Assembly: GCA_037441725.1 (NCBI GenBank)
Contig: JBBIRT010000027.1
Location: forward strand, 1 to 28,061
Direction of reading: 5' to 3'
DNA: 28,061 nt
From: JBBIRT01 sp037441725
Lineage (GTDB): Bacteria; Desulfobacterota; BSN033; UBA1163
How positions within the stretch are numbered: the stretch's first letter is position 1; each line of letters begins with the position of its first letter. Below the pieces are notes generated by a model that was given only the letters and a program-made list of their open reading frames with translations, was not told the DNA's origin and ran no database searches. Both the position numbers and the translations under genes were made by a program. Positions 1-7,109 of the stretch are shown one piece after another.

Positions 1-152
1 TGAAAGAAAGGTCTAGAAAAGAAATTGAAGGCTCTTTAAAAAAGGATAAATTAGAGGATTTCAAGTATCCACTTAAAATTGTAATTGCCGTAGAAAATGA
101 TATAATAACAGTAAGGACAAACTACCCACTGAAGAAAGGAAGAAAAGGATGA
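1..152 (+). CDS. DUF4258-like protein, 5' truncated by window edge
   Basis: An open frame runs from the left edge (first full codon at base 3) to a TGA at 150-152. The visible 49 residues are lysine-rich and end in a beta-strand pattern, IVIAVENDIITVRTNYPLKK, typical of the C-terminus of DUF4258-type proteins. Its stop overlaps the ATG of the next gene (ATGA), so the two are translationally coupled. DUF4258 genes are often found beside DUF2283 genes, which agrees with the neighbour. DUF4258 is thought to share a RelE/BrnT-like fold, so a toxin role is possible but is inference. The start lies outside the window. Confidence 0.6.
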   Translation, partial: KERSRKEIEGSLKKDKLEDFKYPLKIVIAVENDIITVRTNYPLKKGRKG

Positions 153-376
153 AGGTATATTACGATGATGAAGTAGATGCCCTATATTTGAAATTGAGCG
201 ATGAGTCTCCAGAAGGAGTGGTAGAAATTTCTGAAGGTGTTAATTTAGATACAACTTCCGAAGACAAAATAGTCGGTATAGAAATCCTGGATGCCTCAAA
301 AAAAATAGATTTAAAAACGGTACTATCCTATACACTTGAATTTGAAAACGACTTGATAATTCAAAAAACTGCCTAA
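149..376 (+). CDS. DUF2283 domain-containing protein
   Basis: This 75-residue protein opens with MKVYYDDEVDALYLKLSDE, the signature of the DUF2283 family (Y-D-x-E-x-D-x-L-Y-L), and continues with the usual 'G-x-x-L-D' and 'I-V-G-I-E-I-L-D-A-S' strands. The length is normal for the family. The start overlaps the stop of the upstream DUF4258-like gene, so the pair is one transcription unit. The ribosome site GGAAGAAAAGG lies inside the upstream frame. No biochemical function is established; because of the pairing with DUF4258 it may be the antitoxin-like partner. The family call is firm and the function is not. Confidence 0.8.
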   Translation: MKVYYDDEVDALYLKLSDESPEGVVEISEGVNLDTTSEDKIVGIEILDASKKIDLKTVLSYTLEFENDLIIQKTA

Positions 377-384
377 TCGGGTAA

Positions 385-405
385 GGGACGGGGTTTAACC
401 GTCCC
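385..405. terminator. Perfect 7-bp inverted repeat between two converging genes
   Basis: GGGACGG at 385-391 pairs perfectly with CCGTCCC at 399-405 around a 7-base loop. It sits between the end of the DUF2283 gene and the end of the minus-strand cupin gene, the position expected for a bidirectional terminator. Neither strand has a clean T-run directly after the stem, so an intrinsic terminator is only a possibility. Confidence 0.35.
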
Positions 406-463
406 TCCCCACATGACACCATCATTACCCCAGGAGTAAGATATGGTCTTCTCTACAAGGAAC

Positions 464-799
464 TCACTCTTTAGACACTAACTGTTTTAAAACAAGAATG
501 ACTAAAACCATCAATCTTTCCTGGCCTGTATTCTTAGGGCCCACAGGAACTTCACCCTTACAGAAGAGGAGATCACCTTTCTTAAAGGGCTTTTCCTCAT
601 TACCAATGGCCAACGTTCCCTCCCCTTCTACCCCATAGAGAATGACTTCCAGGGCTCCTGGATGTGGGTGAGGGGGCATCTCCTGGCCCGGTTCAAAACA
701 GATCAGTACAGCTGCTCCGGCCTCTCCAATATGAAGTTGTTTGGGGACAAAATTCTCTTTTGAAAACTCAGCTCTCTCAAAAAGATGAATGGGATTCAT
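464..799 (-). CDS. Small single-domain cupin protein
   Basis: This 111-residue protein is a one-domain cupin. The metal-binding motif 1 is visible as H44-x-H46-x4-E51 in PPHPHPGALEVILYGVEGEG, followed by G-T-L-A-I-G and a second half with K-K-G-D-L-L (motif 2). The final histidine of motif 2 is not obvious. Length and layout fit small Cupin_2 proteins that bind a metal or small ligand; the substrate cannot be told. The ATG at 799 has an AAAGGA site 8 bases upstream. It is the last gene of a minus-strand run with DUF1858, oxidase-like and NifU-like genes, so a role in redox or nitrosative stress is plausible by context only. Confidence 0.8.
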   Translation of the reverse strand: MNPIHLFERAEFSKENFVPKQLHIGEAGAAVLICFEPGQEMPPHPHPGALEVILYGVEGEGTLAIGNEEKPFKKGDLLFCKGEVPVGPKNTGQERLMVLVILVLKQLVSKE

Positions 800-888
800 T
801 AGAAATTCCTTTTCTGAGGACCCCTTCCTTGAGGGCCGCTATCGTGTCATCACGACCACCCTCCGTCCTCTACCGCTTCTTTATTGGA

Positions 889-1095
889 TTAACCTTCCAT
901 TGAATTCAGCTCTTTGACAATCACTTCTGGGTCGATATTATGCATCATCGCCCCAAAAGAGATGGATTCCATCTTCATACCCGGACAGGTGAAACAGCCC
1001 TGCCCAAAATATTTCTCGATCACCTTAATCGCTCCTGGATTGATTTTTAAAACATCACCAATCACCATGTCCTTATTGAACCTTTTTCCAGTCAT
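889..1095 (-). CDS. DUF1858 domain protein (disulfide redox-type CxxC)
   Basis: A 68-residue protein of the DUF1858 family, also described as a hybrid-cluster-protein-associated redox disulfide domain. The pattern is MVIGDVLKINPGAIKVIEKY, then G-C34-F-T-C37-P, then a helical end. The CxxC could cycle as a disulfide or hold a metal or cluster. An in-frame ATG 33 bases upstream exists, but I chose the ATG at 1095 because GGAGAAAGGAGAAAGG lies right before it. It sits 72 bases after the oxidase-like gene and 89 before the cupin gene on the same strand. Relatives of this family occur next to hcp and other nitrosative-stress genes, which agrees with the neighbourhood here. Confidence 0.82.
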   Translation of the reverse strand: MTGKRFNKDMVIGDVLKINPGAIKVIEKYFGQGCFTCPGMKMESISFGAMMHNIDPEVIVKELNSMEG

Positions 1096-1167
1096 CTTCC
1101 TTTCTCCTTTCTCCATACTTGGAAACATAAAATTTCAATTGTCCATTCTGAATTCCTAATTCCTTAA

Positions 1168-1572
1168 TTACGTCGCAGGAGGAATCATACTCTTCCATAA
1201 ATTTAAGATGAAAAGAAAGATGGAAACCCCTTGACCTACTCCGAAGAGGATAGCCAGATCATGCCAGATCCCACCCTGTGAAGCTTCTAAAATCCAAGAA
1301 ATGGAAAGCCCTATGAGAGAGAGATTAGCCATCCAGACCTGAATCATACCCAATCGAGCACTATAAACAGGTCTCCCCATAAATCGAGGGAGAATATGGT
1401 ATCCCACTCCGTAGATCATCATTGCCATAAAACCAAGAAGCAAGAGGTGAACATGAATCCGGGTTAAAATGAATCGATGATCGGGGGATAGGGTCATCAC
1501 GATCCCCAAAATGGTCCCAATCCCTAAATAGATAAGACTTGCCTTAACAAAGGCCTTTGCATACCTATCCAT
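1168..1572 (-). CDS. Four-helix haem-copper oxidase/NO reductase subunit I-like membrane protein
   Basis: This 134-residue, strongly hydrophobic protein has about four membrane helices (roughly residues 10-29, 38-62, 75-95 and 103-125). Helix 2 reads R-I-H40-V-H42-L-L-L-L-G-F followed by Y-G-V-G-Y-H59-I-L-P-R-F. This resembles helix II of NorB and cbb3-type subunit I, where a histidine ligates the low-spin haem. Full subunit I proteins have 12 or more helices, so this is a stand-alone quarter-size relative. It lacks the helix with the second low-spin ligand and the copper-site helices, so it is probably not a complete oxidase and may bind haem as an oligomer. It sits in a minus-strand run with NifU-like, DUF1858 and YgbA-like genes. 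Confidence 0.65.
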   Translation of the reverse strand: MDRYAKAFVKASLIYLGIGTILGIVMTLSPDHRFILTRIHVHLLLLGFMAMMIYGVGYHILPRFMGRPVYSARLGMIQVWMANLSLIGLSISWILEASQGGIWHDLAILFGVGQGVSIFLFILNLWKSMIPPAT

Positions 1573-1609
1573 TTCAATTTATCCCTCACGAAGATCATTA
1601 AAAAGAGAG

Positions 1610-1828
1610 TTAGATCGCCTCGACCCTCTTCACTTCTGGAACTACCCTTTTGATTGCCGTCTCAACCCCACGGGTCAAAGTCATCTGTGACATGGGGCAT
1701 CCCCCACAGGCCCCTTTCAACCTTACCTTCACCACTCCCTCAGCCACATCAATTAATTCTACATCTCCACCATCTGCCTGTAAAGCAGGTCTTATTGTCT
1801 TTAATGCCTCTTCAATTCTCTCTCTCAT
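1610..1828 (-). CDS. NifU C-terminal-domain Fe-S scaffold protein
   Basis: A 72-residue protein made only of the NifU C-terminal (Nfu) domain: IRPALQADGGDVELIDV, then V-K-V-R-L-K-G-A-C41-G-G-C44-P-M-S. The CxxC is the site that bridges a [4Fe-4S] cluster between two subunits in the family, which then passes it to apo-proteins. It acts in the cytoplasm. The ribosome site GAAAGGAGAAAGAG precedes the ATG. It is the first gene after the FNR-like box at 1967-1980 and is followed after 37 bases by the oxidase-like gene, so it may lead a four-gene operon. Repair of Fe-S clusters damaged by NO or oxygen would fit, by inference. Confidence 0.9.
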   Translation of the reverse strand: MRERIEEALKTIRPALQADGGDVELIDVAEGVVKVRLKGACGGCPMSQMTLTRGVETAIKRVVPEVKRVEAI

Positions 1829-1939
1829 CTCTTTCTCCTTTCATCATGAATTAAATCCATCTCCCAATGGCCTATTCTCCATGAATCCATAGGGGGAAGC
1901 TTGGTTTGAGCACCCATTCCTTGTTCTCCACTCAATTTA

Positions 1940-1980
1940 ATGATAATGGCACTAAAAAAAATTACCTTGACTTAAATCAA
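1940..1980 (-). promoter_or_regulatory. FNR/HcpR-type operator with matching -10 upstream of the nfu-like gene
   Basis: TTGACTTAAATCAA at 1967-1980 is a near-perfect TTGAC/ATCAA palindrome with a 4-base spacer. Read on the minus strand, TATCAT at 1940-1945 matches TATAAT at five of six positions. It places the palindrome centre about 40 bases upstream of the predicted transcription start, the class II activation spacing of FNR-like proteins. The target would be the nfu-like operon starting at 1828. The box also overlaps the stop codon of the YgbA-like gene. Confidence 0.55.
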
Positions 1981-2337
1981 ATAATGATATAGCAAATCCA
2001 AACGGCCATGTTTGACCATATACATTCCAGAGAATTTCATCACCTCTCGAATCTTCTCTTTATATCCTCCATGGTAACACTGTGTGTCACATTTTTTACA
2101 CATCGGCTTTGGATCATGAGGACACTTCAACCTCATGGTTAAGCCATACGTGAGAAGCCTTGAACAATCCCGACAGAGAAAGATTTCTTTCTTTTCAACC
2201 TCTTTAATATTGAGGGATTTAAAAGAGAATGGAGACCTTTCTCCATCATGGTTCTCATGACAATAGATTCCCACAAACCTTATTAAAGTCCGGATATCCT
2301 TCTTCTCTTGATTAGAAATCAGCCTTTGATTCGACAT
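1972..2337 (-). CDS. YgbA-family (nitrous oxide-stimulated promoter) protein
   Basis: A protein of about 121 residues matching the YgbA_NO family: I-R-T-L-I-R-F-V-G-I-Y-C-H-E-N-H near the N-terminus, then L-C-R-D-C-S-R-L-L-T-Y, then K-C-P-H-D-P-K-P-M-C-K-K-C and C-Y-H-G-G-Y. The seven conserved cysteines suggest a bound metal or Fe-S cluster. Members are induced by reactive nitrogen in several bacteria, but the activity is unknown to me. Two upstream in-frame ATGs (2379 and 2358) are possible. I prefer 2337 because AAGGGG lies about 7 bases before it and the length then equals that of E. coli YgbA. An FNR-like palindrome lies at 2420-2433 in its promoter. Confidence 0.75.
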   Translation of the reverse strand: MSNQRLISNQEKKDIRTLIRFVGIYCHENHDGERSPFSFKSLNIKEVEKKEIFLCRDCSRLLTYGLTMRLKCPHDPKPMCKKCDTQCYHGGYKEKIREVMKFSGMYMVKHGRLDLLYHYLI

Positions 2338-2419
2338 CTCCCTACCCCTTAATTCCATTGACTTCACCCTATCATCCAACCTCTAAATCATAGAGTATTC
2401 CATTATTTCAGAAAATACC

Positions 2420-2433
2420 TTGACCTAAGTCAA
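2420..2433 (-). promoter_or_regulatory. FNR/HcpR-type palindromic operator upstream of the YgbA-like gene
   Basis: TTGACCTAAGTCAA is a palindrome with perfect 5-base arms (TTGAC/GTCAA) around CTAA. It lies in the short gap between the MATE stop and the YgbA-like gene. On the minus strand a -10-like TATGAT is at 2387-2392, and a weaker TACTCT at 2392-2397 would give exactly -41.5 spacing. The box is very similar to the one at 1967-1980, and the window encodes a Crp/Fnr protein with the E-x2-S-R recognition residues that read TTGA half-sites. Confidence 0.6.
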
Positions 2434-2453
2434 GAAAATAGATTTTTATGGAA

Positions 2454-3782
2454 TTAATTATTGGGGTTGAATAACCATCCCTTACCAAAATATCTTTTAG
2501 ACATTAGAAAGGCCTGGATGAACTGGGACAGATTCATTGCCCACCAGACAGACACCGGACCGAACCCGAAAATGACGATGGAGAGATAGCTGACAGGGAT
2601 TCTCACCAACCATACACTTAGAGCAATTCGTACCATAACACTTTTCGTATCTCCTGCTCCATTTAATCCCCCGCCCAGGATCATCCCCCATGCCATAAAG
2701 GGTTCGCTAATCAGGCTGATATAAATATATCGAAGGCTCTCCTTGATGACCATTTCATTATTAGATAAGGACGAAACGATCCATCTTGCATTCCCCATCA
2801 CCAGAAGGGTCATCACCATTACAATCAGGGCACCAATGATGGCTGTAATCAATCCGCTCCGAAAGGCCTCCTCAAATTTCCTCTCCCCCAATAAATTCCC
2901 CACGATCACTGCATTGGCCATATTGAACCCAAAGACAGGCAGATAGATCACAGATTCCACTCTGAGACCCATGGTTAAAGCCGCTAATACTTCCACCTTG
3001 TTCTCCGGAAGAGAACTTAAAATGAGGAAAAGGGCCATAGAAGAAAGTTGCCATAGGATTTGGAGCATGCCGATGGGCCAACCTATCTGGATCATTCTCT
3101 TTACTAACTCTTTTGAAAAACTCTTTGTCTCCGTCATCACCTTTTTAACAAAAAACAGGTTGATCAGACATCCAATAAAAGCACTTGAAGCGGTGGCCGT
3201 GGCTATCCCCCTGAACCCGAGAGGGGTGTGAAATACCAGGAAGAAATTGAGCGCAATATTGATCATACATACCAGGGCCATTGTCTCCAAGGATTTTCTG
3301 ACCCTCTGACAGGATCTCAATATTCCGTTACTGTTGATGAGAAGGTAATGGAAGAATAAACCAATGGCATAGATTTTTATAAAAGGTATAGACAGAAACT
3401 TGACCTCTGTCGGAACATTTAGCAATTGGACGATCTTTTGCCCGAAAAGAAATCCAGTGAAGCCCAAAAGGAGCCCAGCCCCTCCTGTAACGAGGAGGGA
3501 GGAAAAGAGGCCCTGATTGAACTTTGTAAGATCACCTGAGGTGTACAATCTGGAAATGACCGAGACGGTCCCTACCGTAAGAGCATTGGCGACCACAATA
3601 AAAACAAAATAGATTTGAATGATCAAACCATAGGTTGCTTGGATTTCTTTGCTCACCCTTCCGGCGATGTATACATCTGTAAGCCCGATCAGAAATTCAA
3701 AAAACATGATTAGCGTCAGTGGCCAACTGACTGACCAGCTTCGTGAAAGATAGGTTTTGATCTCATTCCGTTTAATCAACAT
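2454..3782 (-). CDS. MATE family multidrug/metabolite efflux transporter
   Basis: A 442-residue polytopic inner-membrane protein with about 12 helices in two similar halves, as expected for MATE (NorM/DinF-like) cation-coupled exporters. Family features include W-P-L-T-L-I-M-F-F-E-F-L-I-G-L-T-D-V near the start (substrate cavity and the D of helix 1), the G-W-P-I-G opening of the second half, and the F-G-F-N-M-A-N-A region. An ATG 45 bases further upstream is in frame, but the ATG at 3782 has GGGGGAGGAG five bases before it. It diverges from the dehydratase operon across about 150 bases, so a link to those products is possible but unproven. The substrate is unknown. Confidence 0.9.
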   Translation of the reverse strand: MLIKRNEIKTYLSRSWSVSWPLTLIMFFEFLIGLTDVYIAGRVSKEIQATYGLIIQIYFVFIVVANALTVGTVSVISRLYTSGDLTKFNQGLFSSLLVTGGAGLLLGFTGFLFGQKIVQLLNVPTEVKFLSIPFIKIYAIGLFFHYLLINSNGILRSCQRVRKSLETMALVCMINIALNFFLVFHTPLGFRGIATATASSAFIGCLINLFFVKKVMTETKSFSKELVKRMIQIGWPIGMLQILWQLSSMALFLILSSLPENKVEVLAALTMGLRVESVIYLPVFGFNMANAVIVGNLLGERKFEEAFRSGLITAIIGALIVMVMTLLVMGNARWIVSSLSNNEMVIKESLRYIYISLISEPFMAWGMILGGGLNGAGDTKSVMVRIALSVWLVRIPVSYLSIVIFGFGPVSVWWAMNLSQFIQAFLMSKRYFGKGWLFNPNN

Positions 3783-3934
3783 AAGCTCCTCCCCCTTCTC
3801 CCTTAACGACCTAAAACAATTTACCAATAATTTCTCAATTGATCAATCTTATCCATCAATTCTTTAAAACCCTTATGATGAACAGAGAATAGTTGCATTC
3901 AGGTTTTAGGGAATGACATAATGTAGGTGAAGGG

Positions 3935-5047
3935 ATGAATCCAATTTTAGATTTTAAAAAGATAATCCATGAAGAAAAAAGGAGAACCTCCAATCTCCAG
4001 GAAGGTCCAGTGATTGGTTGGACTTGCACCTATCTTCCTCTGGAGATCTTAGAGGGGGCTGGAATATCTCCCTGGCGAATCCTTCCAGAGACCTCATCAG
4101 ATAAGGGAGATGCTTATCTTGACCCAAATTTCTGTCCTTTCATCAAAGCCTCCTTGGGAAAGGCCCTTGAGGGAGGATATTCTTTCCTTTCCGGAATCAT
4201 CATCCTGAATTCTTGCGATGGCATGCGCCGGCTCTATGATGCATGGCGTTTCTATTGCCACCCATCATTCTCCTATTTTCTTGATCTACCCCGAATGGTC
4301 ACCCCCTCTTCCATCGCCTTCTTTAGGGATGGCTTAAAAGACTTAATTAAACAGATCGAGGATCATTTCAGGTTAAAAATCTCAGAAGATGGGCTGATAA
4401 ACGCCATTGAAGGGGCCAATACCACGAGGACTTATCTGAAACGTCTCTTCTCCCTCCAGGGCAGGGGAGATCCTCCTCTGATGCAAAGTGATATCCTCGA
4501 AATCGTCTCTGAGGGATGGAAGAACCCAAGAAGGGTGTTTAATAAAAGCCTTAATATTTTTCTGCAAGGCCTCGAAACCTATCCACCAACCCATCTGGAA
4601 GGCCCAAGGGTGATGATCACCGGATCGTTGATGGAGGGAAGTGCTCTTATTCATCTTATTGAAGAGTTGGGTGGACAGGTCGTTTCCTCTGAATTGTGTG
4701 TTGGGAACAGAATCATCGATCAAATCGTCTTAGATTCTGATCCACTCGGATCCCTCAGTAAGGCCTACCTTGAAAAAACATCATGTGCCCGGATGTATGA
4801 CACAGAACAGAGGATTGGGCATCTCAAACAAGAGTTGGAAAGGACTCAGGCTCAGGGACTGATCTATTTTTCCCTTAAATTCTGCGATCCTTACCTCTAT
4901 GAGGCTCCTGCCATAGAGGAGACCTTGAGACAGATGGGAATGCCCATGCTCTTCATTGAAGGAGAATATACAGGGAAGATGGGTGGGGGGATCCGGACAA
5001 GGGTTCAAGCATTCTTAGAGGTCTTAGAAAGAGATGCGAGAAAATAA
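3935..5047 (+). CDS. 2-hydroxyacyl-CoA dehydratase/benzoyl-CoA reductase family subunit (first)
   Basis: A 370-residue member of the 2-hydroxyacyl-CoA dehydratase D-component family (HgdB/BcrC-like). Three cysteines sit where the family binds a [4Fe-4S] cluster: C67 in N-F-C-P-F, C94 in N-S-C-D-G-M and C317 in K-F-C-D-P-Y. An extra cysteine, C31, is in G-W-T-C-T-Y-L-P-L-E. The family eliminates water from 2-hydroxyacyl-CoA, or reduces aromatic CoA esters, by a ketyl-radical route after one-electron activation. Its end overlaps the next subunit by 14 bases. No CoA-transferase, CoA-ligase or ferredoxin gene lies nearby, so the substrate is unknown. The ribosome site is weak (GGTGAAGGG directly before ATG). 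Confidence 0.87.
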   Translation: MNPILDFKKIIHEEKRRTSNLQEGPVIGWTCTYLPLEILEGAGISPWRILPETSSDKGDAYLDPNFCPFIKASLGKALEGGYSFLSGIIILNSCDGMRRLYDAWRFYCHPSFSYFLDLPRMVTPSSIAFFRDGLKDLIKQIEDHFRLKISEDGLINAIEGANTTRTYLKRLFSLQGRGDPPLMQSDILEIVSEGWKNPRRVFNKSLNIFLQGLETYPPTHLEGPRVMITGSLMEGSALIHLIEELGGQVVSSELCVGNRIIDQIVLDSDPLGSLSKAYLEKTSCARMYDTEQRIGHLKQELERTQAQGLIYFSLKFCDPYLYEAPAIEETLRQMGMPMLFIEGEYTGKMGGGIRTRVQAFLEVLERDARK

Positions 5048-6281
5048 GTTTCGAATAAAGTTACTACGTTGGTTTCTCCATCTTCCCGCCACCTACCCTG
5101 TAATGCGGCCATTCCTCGATCTTCTAAATTTAAAGGAAAATCCAGCCTTCAGGATATGGGTTCAATTTCTCCTCGATATCATGCGACAAGCCTATGCCCA
5201 TAAGAGGCCTGTGATCTGGATGAACTCCTTTGTCCCGAGTGAGATGGCTTATGGAATGGGTGCCATCCCATTTTTTCCTGAGCTTATGGCCTCCCTGACC
5301 AGTTATATGGGTTGGAGTCATCGCCCCATTGCCAAGGCAGATAGTCGCCTTTCAACCGATCTCTGTTCATTTTATCGTTGCGCACTGGGCCTTGCCTTAG
5401 AGGGGTTTCTTCCCAAACCTGACCTCATCCTCTCCTCCTCACACCTCTGCGATGGGGCAAACAAGTTATTCCATTACTTCAGTAAAACTTATAAGTGCCC
5501 ACACCTGATGTTAGACCCACCCTATCACGAAAGTTCTTCCAGCCATCAGTACATGAAAGAACAGATTAAAGAGACGGTAGAAAACGCCTGTCATTTGCTT
5601 CACCTTCCAATCCATAGGGAGAGATTCTCTTCCGCCATAAATCTCTCCAATCAGGCCCGGCAGTATATGGTGAAGATCAATGGATTGAGGCGATCTATCC
5701 CCTCTCCTTTCCCGGGGAGTGAGGGCCTCAGTTATTTGGCAGGAATGAATTTTTATTCCATAGGGTCTCCATGGGCCATTCAATTTTATCAAAGCCTTTA
5801 CCATTTCATTCAAAACCGGGTGTCCAAACAGAAGGGATATCTTCCCAGAGAAAAATTTCGCCTCCTCTGGTTACATCACGTGCGACCATATTATAAAAAT
5901 GAAATCTTTCATATTCTTAATGAAAGGGAGGCAGCGGTTTCATTTGAAGAGTCCAATTATCTCTATTGGCCTTCTTTAGATCCATACAAACCCTATGAAA
6001 GCCTCACCCATAAGATTCTCTCAAATGTCTGGGCAGGCCCTATAGAAAGAAGGGTAAAGGCGATAGAAGAAATGGTTCAAAACTACTCAATCGATGGGGT
6101 CATCCATTTTTCTCACTGGGGATGCAGACAATCCTGTGGAGGCGCAGCAGTGATTGGAGAATGGCTTAAAGAGAAGAACATTCCCTATCTTATCCTGCCC
6201 GGAGACTGTACGGATCCAAATAATTATTCCCAAGGCCAGACTCGCACCAGGTTAGAGGCCTTCATTGAGATGATGGAGTAG
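5034..6281 (+). CDS. 2-hydroxyacyl-CoA dehydratase family subunit (second)
   Basis: This 415-residue protein is distantly similar to the preceding subunit and probably forms a heterodimer with it. It keeps the three expected cluster cysteines: C111 in D-L-C-S-F, C139 in H-L-C-D-G and C364 (with C368) in W-G-C-R-Q-S-C-G-G. The tail T-R-T-R-L-E-A-F-I-E-M is typical. Where the first subunit has C31, this one has N64 (W-M-N-S-F-V-P-S-E), so the two cluster sites are not equivalent. The N-terminus has about 30 extra residues. The ATG lies inside the upstream gene and the stop abuts the activase ATG without a gap, indicating coupled translation and fixed stoichiometry. Confidence 0.85.
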   Translation: MRENKFRIKLLRWFLHLPATYPVMRPFLDLLNLKENPAFRIWVQFLLDIMRQAYAHKRPVIWMNSFVPSEMAYGMGAIPFFPELMASLTSYMGWSHRPIAKADSRLSTDLCSFYRCALGLALEGFLPKPDLILSSSHLCDGANKLFHYFSKTYKCPHLMLDPPYHESSSSHQYMKEQIKETVENACHLLHLPIHRERFSSAINLSNQARQYMVKINGLRRSIPSPFPGSEGLSYLAGMNFYSIGSPWAIQFYQSLYHFIQNRVSKQKGYLPREKFRLLWLHHVRPYYKNEIFHILNEREAAVSFEESNYLYWPSLDPYKPYESLTHKILSNVWAGPIERRVKAIEEMVQNYSIDGVIHFSHWGCRQSCGGAAVIGEWLKEKNIPYLILPGDCTDPNNYSQGQTRTRLEAFIEMME

Positions 6282-7079
6282 ATGATGAGTTCGGAGATCT
6301 TTGTTGGGATTGACATTGGCTCCCTATCTTCTGAGGCCCTCCTTCTAAGGGAAGAAGAAATTGTGGCTTACTCCATCATGAGGACAGGGGCAAACCCCCA
6401 AAAAACGGCAGCCCAATGTCTTGAAGAGGTCCTGGCTAAAGCAACCATATCGGAAAAGGATATCTCAATGGTGGTGGCGACTGGATACGGGCGAATCAGA
6501 GTGCCTTTTAAATCAATGGAGGTCACAGAAATCACCTGTCATGCTCGGGGCGCCCAATTTCTCTTCCCCAGAACTCGTACCGTGATTGACATTGGGGGTC
6601 AGGATAGTAAAATCATTACTTTAAATGATCAGGGTAGAGTCACCGATTTTGTGATGAATGATAAGTGCGCTGCAGGAACAGGCAGGTTCTTAGAGGTAAT
6701 GGCTCATGCCTTAGAAGTTGAGCTCTCCAAGATGGGAAAGGCCTCTCTTAAGGTCAAGAAAGGGGTCTCCATCACAAGTATGTGTACCGTATTTGCTGAA
6801 TCTGAGGTGATCTCCCTGATTGCGGAAGGATATGGCGTAGAAGAGATTATCAGAGGCCTTCACGAATCCATTGCCAGCCGAATCTTCCGGATGTCCAAAC
6901 GCTTAAGGGTGAAAGGAGAGATTACATTCAGTGGTGGGGTGGCTAAGAATGAAGGAATTGCTGAGATCATTAAGAAGCTTTTCGGAATGTCGATCAATAT
7001 CCCCGATGAACCACAGATTGTTGGTGCCTTAGGAGCAGCCCTTTATGCCAAAGAAATGGTCCATAAGGGAAAATGGTAG
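6282..7079 (+). CDS. 2-hydroxyacyl-CoA dehydratase activase (BadF/BadG/HgdC ASKHA ATPase)
   Basis: A 265-residue ASKHA-fold ATPase of the HgdC family. Visible motifs are V-G-I-D-I-G-S (phosphate 1) at 8-14, D-I-G-G-Q-D-S-K (phosphate 2), F-S-G-G-V-A-K-N (adenosine) and G-A-L-G-A-A-L at the end. C129 in D-K-C-A-A-G-T-G-R-F and C168 in S-M-C-T-V-F-A-E-S-E are the residues that share one [4Fe-4S] cluster across the homodimer. The family couples ATP hydrolysis to low-potential electron transfer into the dehydratase. The ATG follows the upstream stop directly. One activase for two dehydratase subunits fits a dehydratase better than class I benzoyl-CoA reductase, which has two such subunits. Confidence 0.93.
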   Translation: MMSSEIFVGIDIGSLSSEALLLREEEIVAYSIMRTGANPQKTAAQCLEEVLAKATISEKDISMVVATGYGRIRVPFKSMEVTEITCHARGAQFLFPRTRTVIDIGGQDSKIITLNDQGRVTDFVMNDKCAAGTGRFLEVMAHALEVELSKMGKASLKVKKGVSITSMCTVFAESEVISLIAEGYGVEEIIRGLHESIASRIFRMSKRLRVKGEITFSGGVAKNEGIAEIIKKLFGMSINIPDEPQIVGALGAALYAKEMVHKGKW

Positions 7080-7109
7080 GGCAATTCACCCTCTTTAAAA
7101 AATAGCTAA

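Noticed and set aside
3093..3827. Use of the upstream ATG at 3827 as the MATE start
   Set aside because: The ATG at 3782 has GGGGGAGGAG at ideal distance, and the 15 extra residues are not typical of MATE N-termini.
3838..3847. ATTGATCAAT palindrome between the MATE and dehydratase genes as a third FNR-like box
   Set aside because: The half-sites lack the 4-base spacer needed for a Crp/Fnr dimer; it is a simple 10-base palindrome.
3935..7079. Class I benzoyl-CoA reductase (BcrABCD)
   Set aside because: That enzyme has two different ASKHA subunits and a dedicated ferredoxin; here there is one activase and no ferredoxin gene, which fits a dehydratase-type system better.
7077..7100. AGGG/CCCT stem between the activase and the Crp gene as a terminator
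   Set aside because: Only four pairs with a 7-base loop and no proper T-run on either strand.
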